Source of the DNA: Deltaproteobacteria bacterium
Lineage (GTDB): Bacteria; Desulfobacterota; DSM-4660; Desulfatiglandales; Desulfatiglandaceae
DNA: 13,049 bases
Assembly: GCA_021159825.1 (NCBI GenBank)
Contig: JAGHDR010000225.1
Location: 1-13,049, forward strand
Direction: 5' to 3'
Part shown: in pieces, positions 1-6,851 of the stretch
Layout of the letters: every line of letters starts with the position of its first letter
Position numbering within the stretch: position 1 is the stretch's first letter
The notes under the pieces: generated by a model
Seen by the model: the letters and a program-made list of their open reading frames with translations, nothing else
What the model was told of the DNA's origin: nothing
Database searches by the model: none
Made by a program: the position numbers and the translations under genes

Positions 1-239
1 CTGGCAATATTAACCACCGCCGGATGAACTTTTTCAAACACATCCACATTGATTTTCTCATCGGAAGAGTAAACGACCGGTTGCGCCACCATTGACGGTT
101 CAGGGGTATTGAAGTCCAGGGATTCCACCGTGGGCCTTTTTTCCGGAAAAAACGATCTGTCCTCTTTCTTGAACCATAAAAAGAGAAAGACAAGCAGCAA
201 AACAAACCATACGGTCTTGGTTAAATATCTCGACATCAT
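1..239 (-). CDS. HtrA/DegP-like trypsin-family serine protease, N-terminal fragment
   Basis: Seventy-nine codons are visible before the gene runs off the left edge. The N-terminus MMSRYLTKTV is followed by a hydrophobic helix (about residues 8-21, rich in L, V and F) and then charged KKED. This is a signal anchor, so the catalytic part should be periplasmic. After a linker of about 40 residues, the stretch VDVFEKVHPAVVNIA matches the opening of the trypsin-like domain in S1C proteases, where an amphipathic segment precedes the AVVNI strand. The catalytic His, Asp and Ser and any PDZ domain lie outside the window, so activity cannot be judged. Family members degrade or refold damaged envelope proteins. 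The start at 239 has an AAGGA ribosome site five bases upstream; a second in-frame ATG at 236 is equally possible. Another protease-fold protein is possible but less likely. Confidence 0.72.
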   Translation of the reverse strand, partial: MMSRYLTKTVWFVLLLVFLFLWFKKEDRSFFPEKRPTVESLDFNTPEPSMVAQPVVYSSDEKINVDVFEKVHPAVVNIA

Positions 240-280
240 CAGGGTCCTTGTTAAAGGGAGAAAAACATATTTCAATTTAC

Positions 281-310
281 ATAATATAGGTCTTCATAGA
301 CGAATTTCAA
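281..310 (-). promoter_or_regulatory. Candidate sigma-70 promoter for the HtrA-like gene
   Basis: Read on the minus strand, TTGAAA (305-310) is followed after 16 bases by TATATT (283-288), or after 18 bases by TATTAT (281-286). Both -10 options match five of six consensus positions. The predicted leader is roughly 35-40 nt and contains the AAGGA ribosome site. This is consensus matching only. Confidence 0.45.
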
Positions 311-332
311 ATTCCAGGCCCGGGATCCCGTA

Positions 333-578
333 TCATCGGGGGGGGGGGGGATCAAGATAGGTGGCTGCCGTGTCGCGGTAAAGAAATCCTGCGTTTGCAG
401 GCATGAGTTCATCTACCTCATTGAAATTTAAAATAATTGGAATCTTTGGAAGCGCCCTGAAGCGGACACTGATGTCATAGGATTGATTGGCCAGTATTGT
501 TCCGCCCAATTTCAAACATCTGCGGCCAATGGCTTCAAGCCGATTGGAAGACGCCGGGAATAGATTTCCCGGCCGTGC
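333..578 (-). pseudogene. Decayed DUF3786-like gene remnant
   Basis: This minus-strand frame is open from just below a TAA at 579-581 to a TGA at 333-335. Its usable part reads NRLEAIGRRCLKLGG, then SYDISVRFRALPKIPIILNF, then NEVDELMPANAGFLYRDTAATYLD. From memory this follows the C-terminal half of DUF3786 proteins: a helix ending in LGG, a strand, LP-x-(I/V)P, an acidic DE-x-P segment, then LF/LY-D-(S/T)A-xx-YL. No ATG with a ribosome site precedes it (only a TTG at 515), the upstream half of the domain is absent, and the frame dies in the C tract where a further helix would be expected. Upstream minus-strand frames to about 750 stay open but show no recognisable domain. The function of DUF3786 is unknown. 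A short intact gene with a divergent start cannot be excluded. Confidence 0.42.
338..350. repeat. Homopolymer of 13 G (plus strand)
   Basis: Thirteen consecutive G residues on the plus strand form the longest homopolymer in the window. On the minus strand the C tract closes the DUF3786-like remnant: it is read as proline codons just after TYLD, and the frame stops a few bases later. A perfect 10-bp palindrome (CGGGATCCCG, 321-330) lies eight bases away. It could be a slippage-prone tract or a sequencing or assembly artefact; the sequence alone cannot say which. Confidence 0.8.
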
Positions 579-735
579 TTACCATGCGCACAATGCCGCC
601 ATAACAGCACTTTCCACACCTGATCAGGAAATGGCACTTCTGAGCAAACATCCGGCCCAACCGTGCAACAAAGCAAAAGGCGCTTATCGCTACTGGTTCC
701 CCATAGGAGGACTTTCGGATTTTGATTCTGAGGGG

Positions 736-757
736 GGCCTGTGGAACCCACAAGGCC
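736..757 (-). terminator. Weak hairpin downstream of the flavodoxin gene
   Basis: GGCCT-GTGG pairs with CCAC-AAGGCC around a three-base loop with one bulged base, starting 13 bases past the flavodoxin stop. No T tract follows on the minus strand, so it is not a standard intrinsic terminator. It may only protect the transcript 3' end. The rest of 579-735 holds nothing else I can identify. Confidence 0.25.
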
Positions 758-770
758 GCCGGGAGATTTC

Positions 771-1271
771 TTATTTTTCCCCGGCTTTCGTCATCACAGC
801 CGCAGCAAAGACTTTGGCATCTTCCAGATCCGCCTCATCCGGATGACCTACGGCACTTTGCGCTTCAAGGGCCCAATCCCTGTGCGTCGCTTTTTTCAAA
901 AGGGCATCAATGATACCTTGCTTAACAACACCGCGGGAGCCGAATGTCCCCATCACTTTCAGATCCTTTGCCAGGCCAATGGCAGAATAAAATGCCGTAA
1001 TGGCCGGTACACCGCCTCGGAGAGAACCATGGGTTGCAAAAAATGCGACCTTCATTCCTTCGGGTAATCCCTTGACAAAGGTTCCCATTTTCGCGGGCAA
1101 CCCCATGGATTGAACAGGGAAGCCACAAAAGATCAGGTCGTATTCGGATAGATTCGAAGCCGCTTCCGCCAGACAGATTTCCTTTTCGCTTTCCTCAATG
1201 GCATCATAGATAGCATTGGCCACTTTTTTGGTGTTTCCAGTATCTGAGTAGTAAGCAACCAGCGCTTTCAT
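771..1271 (-). CDS. Flavodoxin-family FMN protein (166 aa)
   Basis: This is a small single-domain protein of the length typical for short-chain flavodoxins. Residues 1-14 form the first strand and the FMN phosphate loop, SDTGNT at 9-14, which fits the (S/T)-x-TGNT signature. Later segments fit the Rossmann-like fold: LIFCGFPVQSMGLP (47-59) and VAFFATHGSLRGG (75-87), the latter at the position of the second isoalloxazine-binding loop. It should be a cytoplasmic one- or two-electron carrier, or a small NAD(P)H-dependent reductase; the partner is unknown. The start at 1271 is chosen because GGAGG sits eight bases upstream; a longer reading from 1331 has no ribosome site and adds non-conserved residues. 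It lies 73 bases after the 46-aa gene on the same strand and probably shares its transcript. Confidence 0.88.
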   Translation of the reverse strand: MKALVAYYSDTGNTKKVANAIYDAIEESEKEICLAEAASNLSEYDLIFCGFPVQSMGLPAKMGTFVKGLPEGMKVAFFATHGSLRGGVPAITAFYSAIGLAKDLKVMGTFGSRGVVKQGIIDALLKKATHRDWALEAQSAVGHPDEADLEDAKVFAAAVMTKAGEK

Positions 1272-1344
1272 TGTTCGTTCCTCCTGGAAAAAAAAGTTGC
1301 GCAGCACGCCTTCCAGCGCGTGAACGGCCAAAGTGGGCTTTTAA

Positions 1345-1485
1345 TCACTTATCAGATTCTGAATCGAGTCCCCTCAAAATCTCGGCATTTTTCTGGATTC
1401 GCGCCTGGTTTTTCTTGAGGTTTTTCTTATTGCTCTTCGCTTTCCTGGCCCGTATGAGGCTGGTCTGTTTACTGTTGGAACCCAT
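1345..1485 (-). CDS. Small lysine/arginine-rich protein (46 aa)
   Basis: The protein starts MGSNSKQTSLIRARKAKSN and continues KKNLKKNQARIQKNAEIL before an acidic end, GLDSESDK. About one third of the residues are Lys or Arg, with no Cys, Trp, Tyr or Phe. It is predicted to be one or two basic helices, which would suit a nucleic-acid- or ribosome-associated protein, but that is inference. Support for a real gene comes from an AAGGAGA ribosome site about seven bases before the ATG, a promoter-like sequence at 1523-1551, and its position just downstream of a strong terminator that isolates it from the permease gene. The flavodoxin gene follows. I do not recognise the family. Confidence 0.68.
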   Translation of the reverse strand: MGSNSKQTSLIRARKAKSNKKNLKKNQARIQKNAEILRGLDSESDK

Positions 1486-1522
1486 ATTGCGTCTCCTTGT
1501 TTGCTGTAAATTTCAATCGAGT

Positions 1523-1551
1523 AAGCTAGCTTTCATTACGGCGGTTGTCAA
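1523..1551 (-). promoter_or_regulatory. Candidate sigma-70 promoter for the 46-aa gene and flavodoxin
   Basis: A perfect -35 TTGACA (1546-1551, minus strand) is followed after 17 bases by TAGCTT (1523-1528), a weak -10 that keeps the key T, A and final T. Transcription would begin near 1516, giving a leader of about 30 nt. It sits directly beyond the T tract of the permease terminator, as expected for a new transcription unit. Confidence 0.45.
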
Positions 1552-1555
1552 CAAC

Positions 1556-1592
1556 AAAAAAATCCCCCTGCCCGGACATGCCGGATAGGGGG
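1556..1592 (-). terminator. Rho-independent terminator after the permease gene
   Basis: On the minus strand CCCCC (1588-1592) pairs with GGGGG (1564-1568), and an inner CCGG/CCGG pair closes around the ATG-containing loop. Seven Ts follow (1556-1562). The hairpin begins 22 bases after the permease stop codon. It has all the parts of an intrinsic terminator for minus-strand transcription. Confidence 0.85.
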
Positions 1593-1614
1593 CGATTGGT
1601 TTCAAACGTTTGGG

Positions 1615-3357
1615 CTACTGAGGCCTGAAGATCAGCAACCAGGCATGGGCAATTATGATGGTGATGATCATATAAGGAAAAGCCGTTTTCATAAACCCGA
1701 TAAAGCTGATCTTGTAGCCCCTGGACTCGGCAATGCCCATGGTCACCACGTTGGCCGATGCTCCGATAATGGTCCCGTTGCCGCCAAGGCAAGCCCCCAG
1801 CGCCAGTGCCCACCAGAGCGTATTTTCCGCCCCCGGGATTACCGTACTCAAGTAACCCACGATCGGCAGCATCGTCGCCGTAAAGGGGATATTGTCCACA
1901 AAAGCGCTCATAATGGCCGATACCCAAAGGATCAGGCTGCAGGCGATCACAAAATCTCCTGCGGAGAGTGTCAGAATCCAGTCGGCAACAACCGCCAGGA
2001 GACCGCTGGTTTCCACAGCACCCACCATGATAAAGAGGAAAATAAAAAACATGAGGGTGGGCCACTCAATGTCCTTTTCAATCAGTTCAATCAAATCCAC
2101 CTTTTCCGTAAGAACGGCAATAGTCAGAAGCAATACACCGCCCATGAGGGCGGCCACGCTGACCTCCATGTGCCAGTAGCCATGGCTCAGAAATAGAAAT
2201 ATGACAATCCCCAACACCGCCAAACCGTAAGTAAGCAGCCGGGGATCGGTAATCCGGTATTTTTCCTTGAGCACCTGAATAAAGTCCTGCACATCATCCA
2301 CCTTGGCAGCAGCGTATCCCTTTCCCCACACAAGCTTGGTGAAAACAATCAGCACAATCATGCACACCCCACAGAGCAGCGTCAGGGCCACCACAAAATC
2401 CATGAAGGTCAAGCCTGCATAGGACCCGATCATGATGTTCGGAGGGTCACCGATGAGGGTGGCGGTACCGCCCACATTTGACGCGAACACCAGGGGTAGG
2501 AGCAGGTGAAGGGGATTGATGCCCAAAGATATGGAAATCTCAATGGCCACCCCCGTCAACAGCAGCATGGTGGTCACATTATCCAGAAACGCGGAAGAAA
2601 CCGCGGTGAAAATCATGAGGTAGACCACCAGCACAAAAACTTTTCCCTTGGCCAGTTTGTAGGACATATAAGCGCACCACTGAAACACGCCGGTATGTTT
2701 CAGAACACCCACAATGATCATCATGCCCATGAGGAGAAACACCACATTCATATCGATGGAAAAGATGGCGCTTTCAAATGAAAAAATGTGATATTCCGGG
2801 TTGATGGTGCCGATGGTATAGGAAATAACCAGCATCGTGATGGCGCCCAGCATGGCGGCGACGGTCCTGTGAAGCAGTTCAAAGGCAATGAGCACATAGG
2901 CGAGGATGAATACAACGGTGGAGATCCAGAAAGCCGGCCCCAGGTGACGGTCCAGAGACATATCTTCGCTCAAAAAAAGATGATCCCCGTGCCGGGCCAG
3001 GTCCTTCCCTTGAACGGTAAAGATGGCCCCCTTGAAACTGGCTCTATCAGCCTTCACCTCAATGGTTGCTTGTTCCACTTCGCCTTTTTCCATCTGGAAA
3101 CGGACCACATATTTTCCGTTGTGGGCCGTTTCCCCGTGCGCCGCTTCCTTGCCGTTGACCAGAACCCGCACGTTGGCTTCGTTAACAGGCTCTTTGTGAC
3201 TATCGAGGACGATACCCGAGACATTAATGGTGTCGCCACCCTCAATCAGAGCTTTGGGAGGCCCGCCTCCCGCCCCATGGCCGGCGAATGCGGGTATATT
3301 TATTAAAAAAAGGACAATGACAAAAAAAGAAAAGAGACCGTACCTAAGGGTTTTCAT
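1615..3357 (-). CDS. NhaD/ArsB-superfamily ion permease with secreted N-terminal beta domain (580 aa)
   Basis: This is a polytopic inner-membrane transporter of the ion-transporter superfamily that includes NhaD Na+/H+ antiporters, ArsB and SLC13 carriers. Residues 1-25 are a signal peptide (MKTLRYG, hydrophobic core, cleavage likely after AFA). Residues about 42-130 are a soluble, strand-rich segment with VSGIVLDSHKEPVNEANVRV and a later YVVRF strand, resembling carboxypeptidase-regulatory-like or CNA-B beta-sandwich domains. From about 142 to 577 come 10-12 membrane helices in two repeats. The first repeat carries LDNVTT (258-263) and NVGGTATLIGDPPN (294-307), the family signature. The second carries VDNIPFTATML (487-497) and GGNGTIIGASANVV (525-538). 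The substrate is not determined by these motifs; sodium/proton exchange is the nearest guess. The start at 3357 follows an AGGAGGAGG ribosome site and gives a proper signal peptide; a longer reading from 3432 does not. A terminator follows the stop. Confidence 0.88.
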   Translation of the reverse strand: MKTLRYGLFSFFVIVLFLINIPAFAGHGAGGGPPKALIEGGDTINVSGIVLDSHKEPVNEANVRVLVNGKEAAHGETAHNGKYVVRFQMEKGEVEQATIEVKADRASFKGAIFTVQGKDLARHGDHLFLSEDMSLDRHLGPAFWISTVVFILAYVLIAFELLHRTVAAMLGAITMLVISYTIGTINPEYHIFSFESAIFSIDMNVVFLLMGMMIIVGVLKHTGVFQWCAYMSYKLAKGKVFVLVVYLMIFTAVSSAFLDNVTTMLLLTGVAIEISISLGINPLHLLLPLVFASNVGGTATLIGDPPNIMIGSYAGLTFMDFVVALTLLCGVCMIVLIVFTKLVWGKGYAAAKVDDVQDFIQVLKEKYRITDPRLLTYGLAVLGIVIFLFLSHGYWHMEVSVAALMGGVLLLTIAVLTEKVDLIELIEKDIEWPTLMFFIFLFIMVGAVETSGLLAVVADWILTLSAGDFVIACSLILWVSAIMSAFVDNIPFTATMLPIVGYLSTVIPGAENTLWWALALGACLGGNGTIIGASANVVTMGIAESRGYKISFIGFMKTAFPYMIITIIIAHAWLLIFRPQ

Positions 3358-3498
3358 GAAGCGTTTTCCTCCTCCTAGCTTGGCAAGGGACCGGATGCTG
3401 AATTGTCTTGCAGTCCCGTAAATAAAATGCAACGTAAAACCATTGAGTCGTCTATGTTGAAACCACTCGCATCAATTCGGGTGTGCAACGTCGGTCGG

Positions 3499-3528
3499 AA
3501 TCTAACAAAAGGGTTTTTGGGCTGTCAA
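3499..3528 (-). promoter_or_regulatory. Candidate sigma-70 promoter for the permease
   Basis: A consensus -35 TTGACA (3523-3528, minus strand) is followed after 18 bases by TAGATT (3499-3504), which matches four of six -10 positions. The predicted leader is long, about 135 nt, but I see no riboswitch-like fold in it. The 293-bp interval 3358-3650 separates two divergent genes; I found no clean promoter for the plus-strand gene in it. Confidence 0.42.
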
Positions 3529-3650
3529 GAGAAAGGTTGCACCTGTTGTTAATCTGGTGTAGATTTTTCGCAGAACTTTCAATTTTTTGTTATTGAAGTG
3601 AAAAGTTTCCTTTTTCGGAGTACAGTATTAAAGGGTTTAATTAATTTCTA

Positions 3651-4088
3651 ATGATTATGGACACTCAATTTTTTGTTATAAAATCCCTTTGGGTTCAAAA
3701 CAGCATCATGCTTCTTGCATTGGGCTTGGTACTGTCTTTTCTCTTTTATTCTTTCATAAAACAAAAGCCCAAGCACCTTCTGGCCTCCGCCATCTGGCTG
3801 GCCATTGTTCTGTGGTTTTTCAACAGCTCTTTCTTCGGATTCAGCACGGTTGCGGTAAACCCTGAAGGAATAAAAGTAAATTACGGGATACTCTCCTGGA
3901 GAAACGACCACCTTCCCATTACATCTCATTGGGAAATCATAACCACTCCGTCTGGTATTCGAAGACTGAAAAAGGTCCACTTCATCAAAATCGAAAATCA
4001 TAAAAGCATGAGGGTTCGCGGCATAAACGATGTAAATTTTCTTAAACACATCGGAGCGGCCATTGATGAATGCAGGAATTCACCTTAG
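3651..4088 (+). CDS. Two-helix membrane protein with PH-like C-terminal domain (145 aa)
   Basis: Two membrane helices are predicted, at about residues 17-36 and 43-60, separated by a short basic loop (KQKPKH), so both ends may face the cytoplasm. The soluble tail (65-140) reads VAVNPEGIKVNYGILSWRN, then LPITSHWEIIT, FIKIENHKSMRVRGI and a final helix FLKHIGAAID. The strand pattern and closing helix recall bacterial PH-like domains of small membrane proteins, but this is a structural impression. No ribosome site of usual quality precedes the ATG at 3651 (AAAGGG lies about 15 bases upstream); the Met at codon 3 is an alternative start. It is the only convincing plus-strand gene in the window and its 3' end overlaps the opposing 32-aa ORF by 9 bases. 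Function unknown. Confidence 0.62.
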   Translation: MIMDTQFFVIKSLWVQNSIMLLALGLVLSFLFYSFIKQKPKHLLASAIWLAIVLWFFNSSFFGFSTVAVNPEGIKVNYGILSWRNDHLPITSHWEIITTPSGIRRLKKVHFIKIENHKSMRVRGINDVNFLKHIGAAIDECRNSP

Positions 4089-4178
4089 CGCTCGAAGAAA
4101 ACGGAGGGAAAAAGCCAATGAAAGCAAGTATCCCAAGGACAAACCGCCTCGGGCATTAACGAAAAAATCCGAGTTCAT
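4080..4178 (-). CDS. Candidate 32-aa hydrophobic micro-protein, translationally coupled
   Basis: The ORF encodes MNSDFFVNARGG, then a hydrophobic stretch LSLGYLLSLAFSL and a basic end RFLRALR, like a single-helix membrane micro-protein. Its ATG overlaps the TGA of the 159-aa gene as ATGA, and AGGAGGGGG lies five bases before the ATG. That site uses the rare arginine codons AGG AGG of the upstream gene, which looks like selection for a ribosome site rather than for protein sequence. The last 9 bases overlap the end of the convergent plus-strand gene. Its length is too short to exclude chance. Confidence 0.42.
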   Translation of the reverse strand: MNSDFFVNARGGLSLGYLLSLAFSLRFLRALR

Positions 4179-4654
4179 TTCCCCCTCCTCATACAGAGGC
4201 GTCCGCCGAGGACAATCAATGCCACCTGGCCTGCCCCCATCCAGACCAGCAACAAGGGAATCAGGATGGTCCCCAGGTGGATCCACCAAATCGCCTTTTC
4301 CTCATAGTAGATAAGACGATTTTCGATTTTTTGGATGGCTTCCTTAAAATCAGAACCCAATACCTGAACTTCCGCCAGGTCTTTATCCTGGATTCCGTCT
4401 ACTGAAAGGGCGCCGGACTGGGAAGGGGCGGATTGCAGGCCGGCACGCACATGGACTACGGAAAGGTCTATCTGATTCAGCCGTTCGCGGATATTCAGCA
4501 AAGCATTTTCGGTGGAATCAAATGTCTGCCCCGCAAAGCGACGTAACTGCTTTTCGGCATTACCCATCTTAAAAATTGCCACACCACAGGCAAACACGCC
4601 CGCGGCGCCAACCAATATCAAGAGGATGCCGCTGAACCTTCTTAGAAATATCAT
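4175..4654 (-). CDS. Uncharacterised membrane protein with two terminal helices and helical middle (159 aa)
   Basis: One membrane helix lies near the N-terminus (residues about 6-29, after MIFLRRF) and a second near the C-terminus (about 122-148), followed by a short basic tail. Between them residues 31-120 are mostly helical and polar, with heptad-like stretches (STENALLNIRERLNQIDLS and DFKEAIQKIENRLIYYEEKA) broken by a Ser/Gly/Pro linker at 75-85. The middle is probably periplasmic, since the N-terminus is positively charged. The start at 4654 is preceded by AGGGG at seven bases; a longer reading from 4717 would overlap the upstream gene and lacks a signal. It is 37 bases downstream of the secreted 171-aa gene and overlaps the next ORF by four. 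I recognise no family. Confidence 0.7.
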   Translation of the reverse strand: MIFLRRFSGILLILVGAAGVFACGVAIFKMGNAEKQLRRFAGQTFDSTENALLNIRERLNQIDLSVVHVRAGLQSAPSQSGALSVDGIQDKDLAEVQVLGSDFKEAIQKIENRLIYYEEKAIWWIHLGTILIPLLLVWMGAGQVALIVLGGRLCMRRGK

Positions 4655-4691
4655 TGCATCACCCCTGCCAAAGCCACACGGTCCTTTTGGA

Positions 4692-5207
4692 TCAGGGCCT
4701 GATGCGTTTATCGGCAAAAGACGCCATCTGTTCCGCCTTTCTCAAATATTTCCCCGCTTCAATCGCTTCTTCCCTCTCCATAAGTACCACGGGACCAAAA
4801 ACTTCGTTCTGTTTCACCCTGACCCTAAAATCACGACCCTGTTTCGAAGAAAAATTCACCACACAATTATGGGAGGTGAGGGTATCTGAAGACGACGGGT
4901 CATCGGTCTTTTTTTGCAACTGATAATATTCTTCCGTCTTTTTCAGCAGTTCCCCCACCGCATTGGCCTGTACGGGAGAGATCGTCAGTGCACACAAGGG
5001 AATCGATGTACGACCGAAAATTACCACAAGGGCCTCAGGGGTTTTCTGAACTTCTATGGTCGTCCCCCCGATCATTGTCCTTGCCACATGCCAGGTAAAC
5101 GTATAATCCTTGATAATGGACTCCTCTGCAGAGCGGGCCTCAGCATGAGCGGACATTACGAACATTCCCAGAAAAACCATACAAACCGGCAACATTACTT
5201 TTTTCAT
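4692..5207 (-). CDS. Secreted protein of unknown function (171 aa)
   Basis: The N-terminus is a classical signal peptide (MKKVMLP, hydrophobic core to about residue 18, cleavage likely after SAHA at 22), so the protein acts in the periplasm. The mature part has alternating strands (TIEVQKTPEALVVIFG, HNCVVNFSS, DFRVRVKQ) around a helical Lys/Glu/Gln-rich segment (80-105) and ends in a helix. Cys72 and Cys115 are the only cysteines after cleavage and could form a disulfide. AGGAGG lies about ten bases before the ATG. It sits 74 bases downstream of the NifA-type regulator and 37 bases upstream of the two-helix protein, so these are probably co-transcribed. I do not recognise the family. Confidence 0.78.
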   Translation of the reverse strand: MKKVMLPVCMVFLGMFVMSAHAEARSAEESIIKDYTFTWHVARTMIGGTTIEVQKTPEALVVIFGRTSIPLCALTISPVQANAVGELLKKTEEYYQLQKKTDDPSSSDTLTSHNCVVNFSSKQGRDFRVRVKQNEVFGPVVLMEREEAIEAGKYLRKAEQMASFADKRIRP

Positions 5208-5281
5208 TTAAAAAATATCCTCCTCTTGATTATGCTTTGGACGAACGAATGACCCAATTTTAAACGGGGCGCCCCTACCAC

Positions 5282-6823
5282 CTATCGATACCGTTTCGAA
5301 TTAATATTGTATTTCTGAATTTTATACCCGAAAATACGTTCCGTTGTCTTAAGGGCCATGGCAGCCTTTCGCATGTTGCCGCGACTGTTTTTGAGAGCCT
5401 CAAGGAGCATTTCCCTCTCAAAGCGGTCCACGGCATCTTTCAACGACCGGGCCGGCTGGGTGCCCGTCTCTTTCGCCGTCTGCAAGGTGGGGGGCAGGTG
5501 ATAGCTGTGAATTACCTGGTCTTCACACAACAAAACGGCCCGCTCAATGCAGTTTTCCAACTCCCGCACGTTCCCCGGCCAATGATACTGTGTCAGCGCA
5601 TCAATGGCCGGCGTTGAAATCCGCTTAATATCCTTTTCATACTCAGCAGCATATTTTTCAAGAAAATAATCCGCCAGTAAAAGCAGATCCGCCTCTCTTT
5701 CCCTCAGAGCGGGCAGATAGATGGGGTAAACATTCAACCGGTAAAACAGATCCTCCCGAAAATTGCCATCCTCCACGGCTTGCGCAAGTTCCCTATTGGT
5801 GGCGGCAACCAGGCGTATATTCACCTTGATGGTTCGAGTCCCACCCAGTCGTTCGAATTCCTTTTCCTGAAGTACCCGCAGCAGCTTTCCCTGGCTTTCC
5901 AGGGCAAGGGACCCGATTTCATCCAGGAAAATGGTCCCTTTATCCGCCATTTCGAACTTACCCGACTTGGTCCGGTTGGCCCCGGTGAAAGCACCTTTTT
6001 CATAACCGAACAGTTCCGCCTCAATCAGGTTTTCCGGGAGTGCCGCGCAGTTGACCTTCACCAGCGGTTTACCGCCACGCAAACTGTTGTAGTGGATGGC
6101 ATTGGCTACCAGCTCCTTTCCGGTTCCGCTTTCACCCAGCAACAGCACGTTTGCATTGCTTTTGGCCACCTGGCTGATCAGATAAAATACCTCCTGCACT
6201 TTGCGGCTGTTACCCACGATATTGCTGAAACTGTATTTCTTGTTGAGCTCTTTTCTGAGCCTGAGATTCTCTTCCTGAAGCTGGCCCTTCTCCCTGCGAA
6301 TCCTTTCCAGCAACGCCGCTTTCTGAGCAATGAGCGTGCTGATGACGGTCAATAGCCTGACATCATCTTCCAGAGAAAATGTTTCTTTGTAAGTACAATC
6401 GACGCTCAGGGCTCCGATGACCCGGGTTTGGTCTTTGATGGGAACGCACAGGAAAGATATTTTGGAATGATCAATGCCATTCCTTGCACCGGTTCTGTTC
6501 AGGAAAAGCGGCTCGGCGTCAATCTGAGGCACCACCATGGGCCTGCCCGCTTTGATGACGCGTCCCGTTATGCCCTCGCCCAACTTGTATTTACCTTTGG
6601 TTCTTTCCGTTTCAGAAATTCCGTGGGCCACTTCAATACGGATCTCTGATGTTTCGGGATTCAGAATAGTGATGGAACCCCGTTTCATGCCCAGATATTT
6701 GGAAAGTAACTCAAGGACCTTGTACAAAGCCCTCTGAAGGTCCATGGCGGCATGGATGGCCTTGGTGATTTCATACAGGCAGTTTATTTCGTCGGGAGTA
6801 TGGCTCCCTGTTTGCTCCGGCAT
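5282..6823 (-). CDS. NifA-type sigma-54-dependent activator: GAF, AAA+, Fis HTH (513 aa)
   Basis: This is a bacterial enhancer-binding protein that activates sigma-54 RNA polymerase. Residues about 15-175 form a GAF sensor domain, including [11 protein letters not shown] and FLCVPIK. A helical linker (176-198) follows. The AAA+ domain spans about 200-440: Walker A GESGTGKE (230-237), the sigma-54-contact loop GAFTGA (277-282), Walker B with FLDEIG (299-304), and NVRELEN (418-424). The C-terminal Fis-type helix-turn-helix (about 465-505) ends [15 protein letters not shown], a pattern characteristic of NifA proteins. The Cys-rich interdomain linker of oxygen-sensitive NifA proteins is absent. 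All ATPase motifs are intact, so it should be active. A GGGAG site lies about ten bases before the ATG. No nif genes are in view; its position 71 bases after the efflux channel gene suggests a local role, but a true nifA is possible. Confidence 0.93.
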   Translation of the reverse strand: MPEQTGSHTPDEINCLYEITKAIHAAMDLQRALYKVLELLSKYLGMKRGSITILNPETSEIRIEVAHGISETERTKGKYKLGEGITGRVIKAGRPMVVPQIDAEPLFLNRTGARNGIDHSKISFLCVPIKDQTRVIGALSVDCTYKETFSLEDDVRLLTVISTLIAQKAALLERIRREKGQLQEENLRLRKELNKKYSFSNIVGNSRKVQEVFYLISQVAKSNANVLLLGESGTGKELVANAIHYNSLRGGKPLVKVNCAALPENLIEAELFGYEKGAFTGANRTKSGKFEMADKGTIFLDEIGSLALESQGKLLRVLQEKEFERLGGTRTIKVNIRLVAATNRELAQAVEDGNFREDLFYRLNVYPIYLPALREREADLLLLADYFLEKYAAEYEKDIKRISTPAIDALTQYHWPGNVRELENCIERAVLLCEDQVIHSYHLPPTLQTAKETGTQPARSLKDAVDRFEREMLLEALKNSRGNMRKAAMALKTTERIFGYKIQKYNINSKRYR

Positions 6824-6851
6824 TTACAAAAGTCTCCCGTTCCTGGAAGGC

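Noticed and set aside
512..753. Two overlapping minus-strand frames upstream of the DUF3786-like remnant, one with CGKCC-like cysteines suggesting a zinc-ribbon transposase end
   Set aside because: The cysteine spacing does not fit a transposase zinc ribbon, the two frames are mutually exclusive, and no inverted repeats or other transposase parts are present.
771..1331. Longer 186-aa reading of the flavodoxin gene
   Set aside because: The extra 20 residues have no ribosome site and do not fit the family; GGAGG directly precedes the ATG at 1271, which begins exactly at the first flavodoxin strand.
1290..1335. Terminator between the 46-aa gene and the flavodoxin gene
   Set aside because: A 5-bp CACGC/GCGTG stem exists but nine bases separate it from the T run, and the ribosome site follows at once; co-transcription is more likely.
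5780..6355. 191-aa plus-strand open frame inside the NifA-type regulator
   Set aside because: It is antisense to conserved AAA+ and GAF coding sequence and has no independent support.
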